In this document: piece by piece, positions 19,456-32,400 of the stretch | Layout of the letters: every line of letters starts with the position of its first letter | Numbering within the stretch: position 1 is the first letter of the stretch | Origin: Ornithodoros turicata | Taxonomy: Eukaryota; Arthropoda; Arachnida; Ixodida; Argasidae | Direction of reading: 5' to 3' | Assembly (NCBI RefSeq): GCF_037126465.1 | Contig: NC_088206.1 | Span: 7,229,187-7,293,186 of the forward strand | DNA length: 64,000 bases | Translations under genes and position numbers: made by a program | Notes under the pieces: model-generated | Told to the model about the DNA's origin: nothing | The model's database searches: none | What the model saw: only the letters and a program-made list of their open reading frames with translations

Positions 19456-19978
19456 CTGATAAGTGAAGTGTTGGGCATTTTCCTTTGGGGTTCCTGGAAA
19501 TTTTTGGTGAGATCCAGAAACTGAAGCCCAGATATATGAAGGCAAACTGCATGGACCGAAATATGTCCCCATGTTTCCTGTCCGCATGGCACAGGACCTC
19601 AGTGAGGCCAGGATAAACGGCGGTCGACTGTAATATGGCAGTTCTTGAAGTATGATGCCTTAGATGCCCGACCCTCCCCTTCCGTTTGTTTTACTATCCA
19701 CTATCAGAGCATGCGTATGAGATGAAAGGCGGTGGAAGCACTTTGTCAAGCTACTATCTTGGGCACAAACAAGGTTGTTGCTGTAGCTGCGGGGCTGCTG
19801 TTGTAATGACAGTGTCTGATAAGATGGGTCAATTAGGTACAAATTATGGACTTGCGTAGAATATGACCACTGTGTGGGCAATGGGACAGTTACAGCGCTG
19901 GTAGGGTCTCTTATGGTGCATTCCCCAAATGCATTTTGTAAGCAGGCTGGCTGTGCAATTGGAAAGGTCACTGTGAAG

Positions 19979-20099
19979 CAGTGGCGTAACCAGGGGCGGG
20001 GGAGGCAATGCATTTGGAAGAGGGAACGAGGGGAAAATCCCCCCCCCCATAAAGTCCCCATAGAACCCCTCCCGAAATATTTTTCTGGCTACGCCATTG
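19979..20099. mobile_element. Short hAT MITE, CAGTGGCGTAACCAGG type
   Basis: A 121-bp element with ends CAGTGGCGTAACCAGG and CTGGCTACGCCATTG, flanked by CTGTGAAG and CTGAGAAG (7 of 8 identical). These ends are the widespread CAGTGGCGTAGCCAGG signature of hAT MITEs in animals. A relic of the same family lies at 867-945. Confidence 0.85.
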
Positions 20100-21225
20100 C
20101 TGAGAAGCAACATAGCAACCGCAAAAATACTAGAAAGTCCTCGGATTTAGAGTGACAAGCAGATCTAGCGTCTGTTTCTCAGTGCACGATATGAGTGATG
20201 CTTCGACTTTGCTGTCAAGTAAAATCCTGCACATCCTGGCAGGAAACGTTATTGACACCGGTACTTGTCTCAGACACCGTGTACAGACTTGTCTTGACCA
20301 AAAATCACGAGTCCCTCTTGCAGCAGAGAGGTTTGTACTTCATATTAGATTATAGGTACAGTAAGAAGAAAATAATGAGACGTTAGGTTCTGCAACTGAG
20401 GATACAACTGCAACAAATCACTCATATATGCAGAAAAGATAACTACTAAAATCTTTAGGAAACCACGACGTCCATAGGAAGTGTGACGTGGGCTTTGAAG
20501 TATGTTCGCTCTGCTCAACTGGCCGGTCAGTAACGGAAGCTCCCTCGAGTTAATGATCGAGGATGTAGCATATTTCGATTATGAACATCCTCTTCGTGCG
20601 ATATAAACAAATCATGCGATATGAAGAGTTTGAGGGTACACAATATTTTTAGGTATTATCTAGGTACTATTTTTAGGTACTATTGCTATCAGTAAGTGTA
20701 CTACATGTTTCTGTGTTCTTAGTGCATTTCTGCTGGACCAATCAAGTGAAACAAGCATTCAGGAGCATACTTTATGTATTGATCTTCTATCATCATTATA
20801 ATTATTTTACTAATTAAAACTATATTTCACAAAGTAACAGAGACTAACCACAAGATCTCTGCACTATTATTTATGTTTGTTATTTATTTATTTATTATTA
20901 AAAAAACCCAATGGACTGCCAGGGCTGGTGGACAGCTTTGCAGACTAGGCAGGATTTGGAAGCCACGTTAAATGTCACCTCATTGCTCCTTTAAGAGGGA
21001 ATACGACCAGCACTATCCCTATTTTTCTCAAATAATAATGGACCAGTCTTGATGACACCTGTCTTGTTCAATAGCTTTTGAAAAGTTAGATGAGATTTAT
21101 GTTGAAAATTATGAGTTTTCCCCTAACTGGTTGTCGTGTATTGTTGTGGTACCACACAGTTAGGAAACGGAATTTCTGGTTGACAATTTTTGGATGGATA
21201 TCACAAAGATGTCATACGATAAATA
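20100..21225. other. Gene-free stretch
   Basis: AT-rich intergenic sequence with a (TTTA)n tract near 20880-20900. No exon, RNA gene or complete transposon is recognised. Confidence 0.5.
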
Positions 21226-21412
21226 CGCAGTGCTTATTCTGTGGACCAGACCACAGGATAGGAGGGGACTTTATTCTGTGGACCGGACCACAGGACGGCG
21301 GTGGACTTTATTCTGTGGACCAGACCACAGGATAGGTGTCCGGTTTATTCCGTGGACCAGTCCGACCGAATCACAAGATTAGTGGCTGCAAAATTAGCCA
21401 TGGTCATCCAAC

Positions 21413-21484
21413 AGTGGTGTGGTGTAGTGGTTAGCATCCCCGGCTGGTAATCAGAAAGTGTGGGTTCGATTCCAGGTTGAGTCG
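21413..21484 (+). ncRNA. tRNA-like Pol III promoter segment
   Basis: An A-box-like TGGTGTAGTGGTTAGCA and a perfect B box GGTTCGATTCC (21463-21473) are spaced as in a tRNA gene. A T-run, a possible Pol III terminator, follows at 21485. The acceptor and T stems do not pair well, so I call it a tRNA-derived or SINE-head sequence rather than a functional tRNA. Confidence 0.4.
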
Positions 21485-21597
21485 TTTTTTTTTTCTCGCT
21501 CCGCCTGCCCTTTCATCTCAGGCGCAAGACTTGAATGATTTTTTTTTTTGGCTACGCGTTACAGTGAATGTGGACGATATCGTGTGGGAATGTTTGG

Positions 21598-21945
21598 GCG
21601 ACGACGGCTAGAACCCAGAAAAAGAAAAAGTGCTGAATTTTTGCTACAAATTAGGTTAGGTTAGGGCCACAACACCTTTCTTACGTTCTACAATTAGGTT
21701 AGGTGTGGTTTGGTTAGGTTAGATTAAGTATGGCATGGCATTTTTCTACACTGCGGCGGACGCCGCATGGACTGGTCCACAGCGACGACGGCTAGCACAC
21801 ACACAGAATAAGAAAAAAGTGCTGAATTTTTGCTAAAAATTAGGTTAGGTTAGGTATGGTTAGGTTAGATTTAGACTCTAGTTAGATTAAGTATGGCATG
21901 GCATTTTTTCACACTTGAGGCGGACGCCGCATGGACTGGTCCACA
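21598..21945. repeat. Tandem duplication with TTAGG-type motifs
   Basis: Two direct copies (21598-21781 and 21782-21945) both begin GCGACGACGGCTAG and end GACTGGTCCACA. Both contain AAGTGCTGAATTTTTGCT and runs such as TTAGGTTAGGTTAGG, the arthropod telomere motif. The duplication lies inside the inverted-repeat element. Confidence 0.75.
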
Positions 21946-22033
21946 AAATAAAACAAACACCTATCCTGTGGTCTGGTCCACAGAATAAAGCCCGCTCCTA
22001 TCCTGTGGTCTGGGCCACAGAATAAGCACTGCG

Positions 22034-22858
22034 CGATAAATACTCATGTTGTTTAGGCAACCATGTTGTAACATAGATTTTTGTCGAAAACTAGAGTAGG
22101 AGGCAAGCAAGCAAGCTGGTGTAATGGACTTGCCTACACGTAGGTTTTCGACTGACGGGGCTGACACTTATATTCCTACATCTGCCACAACCCCAGCCAT
22201 CTTTCTTGCTGTACCTCAAGCTTGTGACTCTGCACTTTTTTTGCGTGTCTCCATAAAAATCAACTTTTAGTCTGAGGCACTGCAGTTTTGTATCACGCTG
22301 ACGTGGCACAGAATGACATGCAAGTTAATGCGCAAAAGTAGTTACAGTACATCTACTAATGTATGAATGTGAAACAGACCAATGCTGCAATTCCGAAAAG
22401 TAAGACATACCACATAAAAGCACAGCTCAGCCCACAAGTCTCAGCTGGCATCCGAAGCCCACGACGCAATATCACTGGGGCAATGGAACTTTTTTCACTA
22501 AGATGTACGCATTCACTTGAGCTAAATTATGAACCTTTGTCTTGCTGTGTGCCAACGATACAGATGTTTCACGACTGTACAGTGCATTGTAAATCACAAT
22601 ACCAAATTATATTTACAACTTCAAGGCACAGTTGGCTCAATATATTAGTTTTTGTATACAATTTAAACGGACCTTTCTACGTATGGCATTAAATAAAATT
22701 CCTGCAAGGTCAATAACTCTTGCTTATTTATTCTGACTATCTCTATTCTAATGGCAAATATTATTTGTTACACTCCCAATGCTATCGAAAGCAAGAAGAA
22801 AACCCTCTCTGAATTCTACGTGTGGAAAATGTAGTAAACTTTATCGTGCCAAAGCTGA
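22034..22858. other. Gene-free stretch
   Basis: AT-rich sequence; no exon, RNA gene or transposon end recognised. Confidence 0.45.
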
Positions 22859-23402
22859 CAACAGCAAATTTATAGAATTTGTCCTTCCGAGCTCATCTTG
22901 ACACGAATAACACTACGCCTAGCACTCCCTGTTGCGTTTAATTCGGCAAAATATATTACATTAGTCGCTCGTAATTACTGCTTCGACTTCGCGCAAGCCG
23001 TTCAGCACAGTAACACTGGTAACACTACACCTACAACGGACCTCACAGCTGATCCGGAGGACATTTTTACGATCACCAAAAGCATAAACACATTGCGTGA
23101 CAACAGCAATCGGACACTCCACGGACGATATGTAAACACGGCTGAGGTCATGCATCATTTTTCAGTGTCATGAAATTGCCAATTCACATACTGGCGCAGA
23201 TGAACCCAAAAGACTGAAATTTCAGCTTCGTGGAAGCGTCCCCCGTGCTGATGATGTGACAACAGTTTTCAATCCAAGAAGACCTCAATACGTGCGCGAC
23301 AGGGAATTTAAAATGCGTCATCACAACAGAGAGACTACCCTTCATGATTATCAATCTTGCCTACCTGAGCACTCTGTTGAGCAGCTGGGTTTCACAAGAT
23401 AA
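22859..23402 (+). pseudogene. Unrecognised open stretch split by a frame change
   Basis: One plus frame is open from 22859 to 23173 (no ATG at its head) and a second from about 23166 to the TAA at 23400-23402. The second reads as hydrophilic protein-like sequence (HEIANSHTGADEPKR, PRRPQYVRDREFKMRHHNRE). They could be one reading frame broken by an indel, or the second could be an exon after the acceptor-like CATTTTTCAG at 23165. The N-terminal part (TRITLRLALPVAFNSAKY) is basic and alanine/leucine-rich like a mitochondrial presequence. I recognise no family and nothing upstream supports a full gene. Confidence 0.25.
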
Positions 23403-26400
23403 AATTATGACGTAAACAAACACAAATGCGTAGGCATTATCGTTAAAGCTTCTAACGCAGGGTAAAGAGTGAGCACCTTTCTCTGCTTCGGAGCAAAGTG
23501 CTTCACATGCGGCGCACAACACAAATAAGTAGCAGAAGCAGAAGTCACCGCGACAAGACAGAAAGGTTTTTCCTAAAGGATAGCAGTCCGCAACCATGAA
23601 TGCTTGCCCAAGAAGATAAACATGGGGCAGCGGACGGTTCGAAGATACGATCTCAGATGGCGCTAGCGTAGAAGTAAGGAAAACAGCGTTTCGTGTTTAG
23701 GCCTAAAGTAGTTTCCACCGCCAGAGAAAAAATATTGATTTCTGACTGCAATCCGAGTGCACCTGTACTTGTGGATGTTGGAAGAGGAATCATAAGGTGC
23801 TTGTAAGCTTAAGCACACTTTTTATTGATCGAAGGGACGAACTATAACGTTTTAGTCAAATGATTTTGGTTTCGCTAAGGCTTGTAACTTTTATCCCATC
23901 TTGCCGCGCAAGACACCGTATATGAAAGTGACTGATATCATCAATTATATCACGAAGTGGTGTGCGTTGTCACTGTTCATTTAATGTTTTCACTTAAAAG
24001 CAGCTGTACACTTCTTTTACCTATCCCAAATACTGTTTAAAGTACTGGAGATCCGTACCAATCGTGCGTGCATGTCAGTGTTTTCAAACCATGTAGACGT
24101 TCTGAATAATGATAATGTAATTTTGCGTTTAGTGCATTGTTCACGAAAATGATATCCAATATTTTTGCTTTAATCCAAATGAACAACCAAATCTCGTTCA
24201 GGTAGTGCATAGTTTGTCTGCAAACATATGCAGACATGCACATTCGATAGTAAGTTATTTGCTGCAGAAACTATGTTTTTATTGGCACTGAAGCTTCCTG
24301 GCGCAGAGCAGAGTAGAATTTTATCTTTTTGCCTTTAGCGTAGAAATTGTGGCATCCTGATATCTATGAGATGCACATAATTGCATGTGTACGCACAGAT
24401 GTACTCCGGGAAAAGTCCCATGCATGCTCCCTCCCAACTACATAGCGATTTATAATCGATATGGTACTGCAGGCGATACCGCTGCAGTGTATGTGCAAGA
24501 TAGGTAGTAGATTTTTTGCAAATACTGCACTTGTCATGTCGAAATTAGTTTCTGTTGGTTTTCACAACATATTAAATTCTGAGCAAGTTCCTTCTGCTTG
24601 GTGTGTTTTGATCGGCAGCGAATCGGCGTCGCCGGGAGAATGACGTCACTTGCACGACCGCGACGTTCATCCAATTGTATTCGTGCCCTCCATATTTACT
24701 TGTTTCAGGATCCGAAAAACATTGAATGCTCCTAAAACGCTTAGCAACACATTCCAGGACTGAGGCATTTCCTTGTGGCAAAGAAAAAAAAGTAAACATT
24801 CACTAGTTTCGATTTGCAGGCGATCCGGAGTTCTTTGATGTCATGGTTGCAGCCGTTAAACAAGTGCGTAACCGCGTGGACGGTGGTTGGCTTTTTGCTA
24901 ACAAGTATCAGTGCTATAATAAAATGCACTGTGCAGTCTTGGAATGGCAGAAAATGATATTGGAAACGAACGGTGACCAACACGCGACACGAAAGTTCGA
25001 TATTATCGAGAAATAATTCCGAGTTCTTCTCGCACGCGCAAAATAATTGGGAAGGGGGCAGGCACGGCGCATGCGCAGTCGGGAAACTAATTCGTCGCAA
25101 GAACTGTTATGGCGATTGTGGGAAACTGTACGTATGCTTTCTAAACATTTTTGACAGTGTTTGTAGCGTGGGTAACGTCACAGTTACACGGCATAAACGA
25201 CGGAAAGTGCTCATAAATTATCGCACTATAATTTTTAGCGTCCACGACGTGCCCTTTACGAAAACTTGCCTTGTCGGATGAACTTGTTTCTCGGCGATTT
25301 TTTCCCCTATTGTCGGTATGCCCGCCGTACTGATATGCGTTGCATGCGAAGAAACTTCATTTCGGACGTTTCTAGCTTGTCCCGAATTGCACATGAATGT
25401 TTTGCAAAACGGTATGATTATTTTCCATGCTTTTCAAGGGATTTTATGCTTTTGCAGAAATTTTCACAGAATTTCGTCTGTTGGTAGTGCAAAAGGCTTT
25501 AAAAAATCGTCGTCTGCTTACCAAACAGTCAAGTAGTATAAAATACGCTGTAAATTTTTATCTATGAGGTGTGCCTTTAGAAATTTCGTTAGAAAATCGA
25601 GGAGAAAGGCAATGTTGTAGCTTAACTAATCTCGCCATCGGTTTGCAGATAGCAACTGAAAGCATAAAGCGGGACAGTAATCTGTTCAGTAGTCATAAGA
25701 AAAGTTCCCTGTTGTTCAAGTAGTCATTACATTCTTTCGTAAAGTCTAGTTTCGAAGCACAGTTGTGCATTTCCGACGCGTAAATTTAGCGTACCCGGTT
25801 GGGCTCGACCGCGTACTTAGGCTGGCCAATGTTATGTGAGTCACAAGGTTTGGAACAGTTTTTTTATTTTTACGGATGTTTGTATCGATAACGTTGTCTG
25901 CTTTGGAACGAACATTTATTCGCGGGTACTTATTTTAGTCTCTCGCATTTTTAGATCGACTTCACAAGGTCTGAAGCATAAACTGCTTGTTCTTAAGTAC
26001 GGACAGACTATGTGTACGAAAAAGGGTAGCACTTAATAACTGCGTTAGTTTTTGAATGCGTGCTGTCTGATATTCAGTTGGTGTGATGCACAATTTTGAA
26101 AGCAACGTTCAGGATATGTGATTCAGCCGTAGTCACTTTATTGCGGACTGCAACTTGTTGAATACAGTTATAAAAAGCTGTTTAAGAGGTGTACCACAAA
26201 AGGAGGTTGACGGAGCAGCCCCATTGGGTACCACGATCACTGGGGCACACCGCAGGCACATTTCATGTCATTTTTTCTTTCACACCTTTGCAGTAGTGCA
26301 TCAGAATGCTGTTTCAGATGAGGTCCCTGGTAAAAACTCTGTGTAGCTTGTGTATTCTTCAGCACGTGTACCTAGATCATAAGACCTGCATCTGTTGACC

Positions 26401-26421
26401 AACTTCCACCTTCTGTTGCAG
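23403..26421. promoter_or_regulatory. Presumed 5' region of the L(3)mbt-like gene
   Basis: No coding exon seen. A perfect palindromic NRF-1-type site GCGCATGCGC (25067-25076), in a locally CG-richer patch, and a probable 3' splice site (CCTTCTGTTGCAG, ending 26421) 67 nt before the ATG suggest that transcription starts near 25.1 kb, with a 5'UTR intron in between. A CTCF-like word CAGATGGCGCTAG occurs at 23655-23667. These assignments come from motifs only. Confidence 0.35.
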
Positions 26422-26488
26422 CTTGTCATTGATACCCGAGTAGTCATACATGGTGTAAGCACACAAGCACGCGTAGCACACGACTGCA

Positions 26489-29400
26489 ATGGCCACAGAT
26501 CTGCCGAGTGGCGGGTTGGGAAGCCCAACGGAGACGAAGACGGTTACGGTCTCTTCAACGCCTCCGCTGGTTGGCTCTTTGGCGGGGTCTAACGGTGCGG
26601 TTATCAACCTCGCATTTGCCAATGCTGATCTTGTGCAACGAGCAGCAGGCTTGCCTCTGCCTCAGCAGGTGACACCGCAAGTTGCCACAATTACACGTAA
26701 GTATAAGGTGAATACACATGGTCTTGCGGGGAAGCTCGAGCATCGCACTGCAGCCCCTCCTCTGAGATACTGGGAGAAGAAACATGGCAGTGGAGAAACT
26801 CCCGCTACCTTTCAGTGCAGAGCCGTCCGAGGTCAACTTCCGCCTGGGGCAGGATGACCATAAAGCCCCCGCCCCCCAAAAAGCGCTATCTAAAGATCGA
26901 ATAATAGCCAGGAAGAAATTTAGGCGTAGAATTTACAATCATGCTTTCCATCTTTAGCTATGCGCACATGACTGGTAATCTCTTCTGTCGCGTAAATAAA
27001 TGTTGTGCACTTCAAAGCGCTGCAGAGAAATTGTACCCGAATAAAAGTGAACCTATGTGAGAAGCAGGTTCTATTCCAAATTGTGCAGCAGGAATTCCTT
27101 ATTACCCAACCTTACACTCTAAAGACGAGACTTCACCGCCTAACAAGTGCCGTCCCAAACACAGCACCAAATGGTACAGAGAGCAGGGCGTCCATCTTTT
27201 TGTGGCGATTAATATATGTCCAAGCTGCCACAAAGAGGCGCAAACTTCCCCTTTTCAGTAAATCTGGAAAGGCAATGGTATCGTACTGAACGGCGGTTGG
27301 TCCTGAGCCTGTTATGTTGTGAAGCTCTGCTTTGAGAGTCCATTGGCTGCGGGACTCCTTCAGTTTTGCACCCCGTCTGGGGAACGTGCCCCTCTTGCAC
27401 CCCCCATCGGAATTGATCTGTTTCGATGATTCGCGTAAGCTCTCTGCCGTCATGTAAAACTGTGGTCCCAGGTATGAGGCAGTGAACAGTAAAGGAAAGA
27501 GAGAAAAGCAGCACGAGATCATTTTTCATGTGTAGCACAAGCCTTTACCTTCTAGGTTCTGCTCTGTGTAAGTACATGCTATGGTATCTGTTCTGATAAG
27601 AGGATTTTTGAAACCTACCGATGTTTGTCTCTCTCTCTCTCTCCCTCTGGGACAGTGACAAGAGACCTGCGCAACGACATCCAGCTGAACTCTACTGCCC
27701 AGAAACCTATCATTGTCACAGTATCTGGCCTGCCCGGTCTTGCTGCTGGCTCAAGGTCACAGGTAACCAACCGTGACGGTCATGTTGGATTGGAGATACT
27801 CTGTAGCTTTTCTGTATTGATAGGAGCTTGCGATCCGAGTCCTTACGTGATGCGGCATAATAGTCACATAAAAAATGTTGTCCGTGAATTCCAAACTTTG
27901 TGATGTGGTGACATCATTGGAGCCCAACAGCTATCTAACTCTTTTTTTTGTTTTGTTTGCTTTATTACCGTGATATAATCAGCACAACTTAACAACGGGA
28001 CAGAAATAGGCACGAGGACGATGTTGAACTGGTGTTTATTAGCAGAAACAATCCCTTAAATACTATAAACCGAGCTAATCGAGGAAACTACTACTTATCA
28101 GAGGCGTGATGTGGGATATAGTCAGATGCTAAGAATGCGTACCAGTTATATCATGTGTACTTGTTACCGACTACACCACTTTGCCATTTTAGTTTTATAT
28201 TACCTTCTAATGATTCTACATTGTGAAGAGTGTCGTAAGCACCTTTTCATGCAGATTCAGCAATTTCATGCATTTCATGCAGCAAATTTCATGTAAGCTT
28301 GAGTGTGAGTATAGAATTGCTTGTCGCAAGCACCAAATTAATTTTAGTGACAGCAATGTGCCTGTGGTGTAAAAGATGAAGCATATGATCATACAGGAGA
28401 TTAGCTCACACTTGGTTTTTAACTTGTTTGCTGTCTGTCCCCATGGTGGGCATGGGTGTAGTCTGGCTGTCAGGTAAAGATTTGTGTTACGTAGAAGAAA
28501 TTCCTCAGTGGCATCTCCAGTAGCTTCAGTAGTGCCTCGGGCATGCGCTACAGTCCTCAACACGGCCTGTGTGTAAAGCACCGTCAAAGCTACTGAGCAT
28601 GCCACCGAGGAATCTCCTCAACATTGGTGCCGGCCGGCCCAGCTCTACCGCACGCCTCCATGCCCCCGTACACATACTTCAAGGTGCTGCGACACTTTGA
28701 CAAATGTGGTTTATTACACCACATGCACATGGTATTGAACGGCAAAGTCCCAGTAAACCAAAAACGTCTTATGGACATCCAGACGATGGAGCACTGTGGA
28801 CATTTTGTTTGTCTAGTAGATATTCAGATATGTCCAGTTACGTTGATGGGATGTACAATGGACCATCAGTATCTCGCCCATAACTGTATAAATGCATACA
28901 GTGAACCCTCGTTAATATGGCCTCCGATAATCTGACATACGCGCTTTACGACCATACTCTTGGGAACAATGCTGTGAAACCCCTGCAAATCCCCCCGTTA
29001 ATATGACAATTCCGCATTATGACCAAAATTTTCGGGAACGACCACGGTCATAATAACGAGGGTTCACTGTATCCTCTGGATGTACCATCTCGGCATTTTA
29101 CAGATTCATTGGACATGTTTGTGAGACATTATGATGTCCAGGCTACATCCAGTAGCTGTTCCTACCAGATTAACATACGACAATATAGTCCGGATTGCAA
29201 ATCTACGTACTTTGTATAGATATTTATTTCAACATGTGTCAACTGAGATTTAGCAGCTGTCCTAAAAGTGATAAGTGAGTTCCTACCGTGATTCAAACAT
29301 CCAATCGCAGCGCAGTGCATCACCGTCGTTAGCTCGGCAACTTTGCGTGACCAGCGCAAATGCTATGCCCCACCTGCCGCAGCACTGCTGGTGGGAGAGA

Positions 29401-32400
29401 CTGCTTGGGCATTTCCCAGTAGCTTTTATGGCGAACTGGATGGAGTATATACTAAAATACAAATATTTGGGGCACGTTCGTTAAGTGTAGTGGGGCTCAG
29501 AACATTTGTAACTGTGACGAGGATGCATCTTTGCAATTAACACATACGTCTCTAACGAATCAAGCTACACCCGCTCATATTCTTGACACCCCCTGGTGCC
29601 AAATACTGCGTTTGTAATTCAGGCTATCATCTATAGTGTGATTACCTGCTGAGCGGAGCTGTACTTAAAAACCAATAGGTTTCCTCCATTCCTTGAAGAG
29701 TGTTACGTGAATACTTTGCACAGACAGAAGCATGCGAACGATGACAAAACTTAATGATTTTACTTTTTACTACCGAATATCTCACTATTTCGCAAGTTAT
29801 TTCCGCTTTCTCCCAGCACTACGCAAAAATTATTATTAAATCGACCGTCGGAACAACGTTTCATAAACATCCCACTTTTATCCGTATATCTCTAGACAAC
29901 ATCCTGGCGATGTCCCTGCGACATGCCCAAATACTGGTCTCCTAGATCTCCCATGGATATCCCTGGGATCTGCGGGCTAGGGCCACAAGTTTGTACCATC
30001 TATTATACGTTGATTGGACCTACTAAATGGGTGCACCGAAGATGTCTAGAACATTGGTACAATGCACATTGTATAGACCTGCACCGTTTCCAACGTTCTA
30101 TCTGTACGTGTCATAGATGTTTATGAGACGTTCGTTTCGGTCTTAGGTATTTGGATTTTTCTGGTACGTAGAATAGACGTTTGTGGTTTACTGGGGTACA
30201 GAGGAAAAAAACAACAACAAGGTCGTAACAAATGGTTAGTGAGATACCTACCCCTAGACATGCTTCACCGTCGAGCACTGATGGCAGAGGAACAAGAGCT
30301 ACAGCCATTCCCATTGGTGTTCGAAAGCATGTGACCTCTCCCAGTGCCGCCTTATTAGCGGAGATGCCTGCTGTGATGCAGTTCCGTGATGGCAGTTTTC
30401 TATGCGCCTATTGCAACCCCTTGCTATAAAGCCTGGAACGCAGGTTCTCGACGATGCAAGTACCGTAACTGTCTTTTACGTTTATTCGAGGTAACTTAGG
30501 GTGAAGTATCGTAACCATTTTAAGCAATACAGTTGAACCTCGATATAACAAAACTCGCGGGGAACACGATTTCTTTCGTTGTACCAAACATTTCGTTGTG
30601 TCGAGCCTGACAAAATATGGTAGTCAGTTACGACAGGGAATACAAATTATTTCTCTGTACCGTGAATTTCGTAATATTGAGTTTTGACTGTATTTGAAAG
30701 TATGGTATATTATTAGGGCCTGGAATTTTAGGCATTTGTCTATAAATGCCCATAAACGCCTAAATGCGACATTTTCGGGGGTGCCTGCCTTTTCATCGAC
30801 TCTATTGAATGGTGGCATTTTTTTAGCATTTTTATATGCCATAAAAGCCTTTTTTTACGGGTTGGATTGCGAGCGCGCCTTTCAGGCTCGTTTTGAGTGC
30901 TGAATTTTGCTTTTCGTTTCCATTTGTTTGCACCTTTCGTCCTTTCTCTGTTTTTCTTTTTCATTCTTTTTTTTTTCTTCTTTCTGCGTTTGGCTTTCTT
31001 CAGAACCTTGGTTTGCTAGTAGAATTCATGTATATTCGATAAAAAGGTTTTCCTTTTCTTGGCCTTTCAAGATCATCGAGGGGGGGAACTAAAAGTTTCA
31101 TTAGAAAAAAAAAAAGAAGAAAAAGCTAGCACTGTACTGTAGACTTTAAATGAGCAATGGAGCATTCTCAAACACTAACACTGCCAGAGAGTGCACCAAA
31201 TGAACGCACCTATTTTTGCATTTTATCGCCTATTTTGGTGTTTTTGAGGGCCTAAATACCTGCCTATTTTCATCGTTTTTGGTGCCTAAATTTCCGGGCC
31301 TTATGTATTATATATAGGTGACACGGCTTTAATTTGTTTCGCTTCAACATGGAATTGTGCAGTACTGCACAGTAATGAAAAATTGTGTGCAGTTGGGAAC
31401 TCCCATTTCGATATCTGGACAATCGGGCGTGGTGTCGATTGCGACAACTCAGGCCGCTATCTCTGGGGATAAGGTGTTGACATGCCCCGTTCCGGCAGCC
31501 CAGCTGGGGACCGGGCACGGAACGGGAACGGTTGTTGTGACAACCATGCCTCCTCCGACGTCTTCGGCTGCAGCAGTACTGGTTGGCAAGCCGGGAAGCT
31601 TTGCTGTGTTTCCGGCTTCGCAGGTGTGTTTTCTGTCTTTATATCCCTGTAGTTATAGCCGTCGAGTAGCCCTAAAGTAGCCGATGTGTGAATTTTGTGC
31701 TTGCAGCTGATTCTCAGCACCAGTGATGGCCAGTAGTTAACTACATGTAGTAAACTACTAGATAAACTACCAGATTGTAGTTAAAAAGTAGTTATCAACC
31801 ACTTGCAGAAATCTAGTGGCAACTACTAGTTAAACTACTATTTCGAGTAGTTAACTACAGTAGTTAGGTTACTGCAGGCGCCAACTACTTCCGATTTTGC
31901 CGCAAGTTTTACGGCACAATTGTGCTTCCGTCTTTTACCTTGAGCTACTCGTTTGATGAGAACGGAGGTGCAGAGCAATTGTGCGGTGCATGTGTACTAA
32001 ATCTTCACTTTTATCACTGCTTGTGATTCCTATTTCGGTGTCCAAGAATACTATAGAATGGGATTGGTGTTGATGGACAACGTTAAGTAGTTATAGATGT
32101 AGTTAAAATACATTGCAGTAGTTAAAGAAGTAGTTTTAACTACCTCCCCCGAAAAGTATTGAACTACTAGTTAAACTACTCCATCGCGAAGTAGTTAGTA
32201 GTTATAGTTAAACTACTGTAGAAGTAGTTAATGGCCATCACTGCTCAGCACTTCTTTTGCACTGTCTTCTTTTACGTGTAGACACCTGTGGTGCTGTTAT
32301 GTTGTCCTTTTTTTCTCTACACAATCTCGTTTGAATTTCTTACACTACATCACATTAATTTTTCTGCAGTAATTACTTTTCCTGGTCTTAATTGATATCC

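Larger units (their letters stand above)
18026..19630. mobile_element. Tigger/pogo-like element carrying nested insertions
   Basis: Inverted ends CAGTCGACCATCCTTTATC and GGATAAACGGCGGTCGACTG are flanked by TA (18024-18025 and 19631-19632), the duplication of Tc1/mariner/pogo elements. About 770 bp belong to this element; the rest is a hAT element at 18621-19455 inserted in it. No intact transposase frame is seen. Confidence 0.75.
21226..22033. mobile_element. Mutator-like element with long repeat-bearing inverted ends
   Basis: Inverted ends start CGCAGTGCTTATTCTGTGG and are flanked by a perfect 9-bp duplication CGATAAATA (21217-21225 and 22034-22042), the length typical of Mutator/MULE elements. 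Each arm has two or more copies of a roughly 45-bp unit containing TTATTCTGTGGACCAGACC and CCACAGGATAGG, itself a small palindrome (CTGTGG/CCACAG). Between the arms lie a tRNA-like segment with a poly-T stop and a duplicated 160-180-bp unit rich in TTAGG. No transposase frame is present, so the element is non-autonomous. Confidence 0.75.

Noticed and set aside
21413..21484. A functional tRNA gene
   Set aside because: A and B boxes are present, but the acceptor and T stems do not pair and it lies inside a transposon-like element; kept only as tRNA-like.
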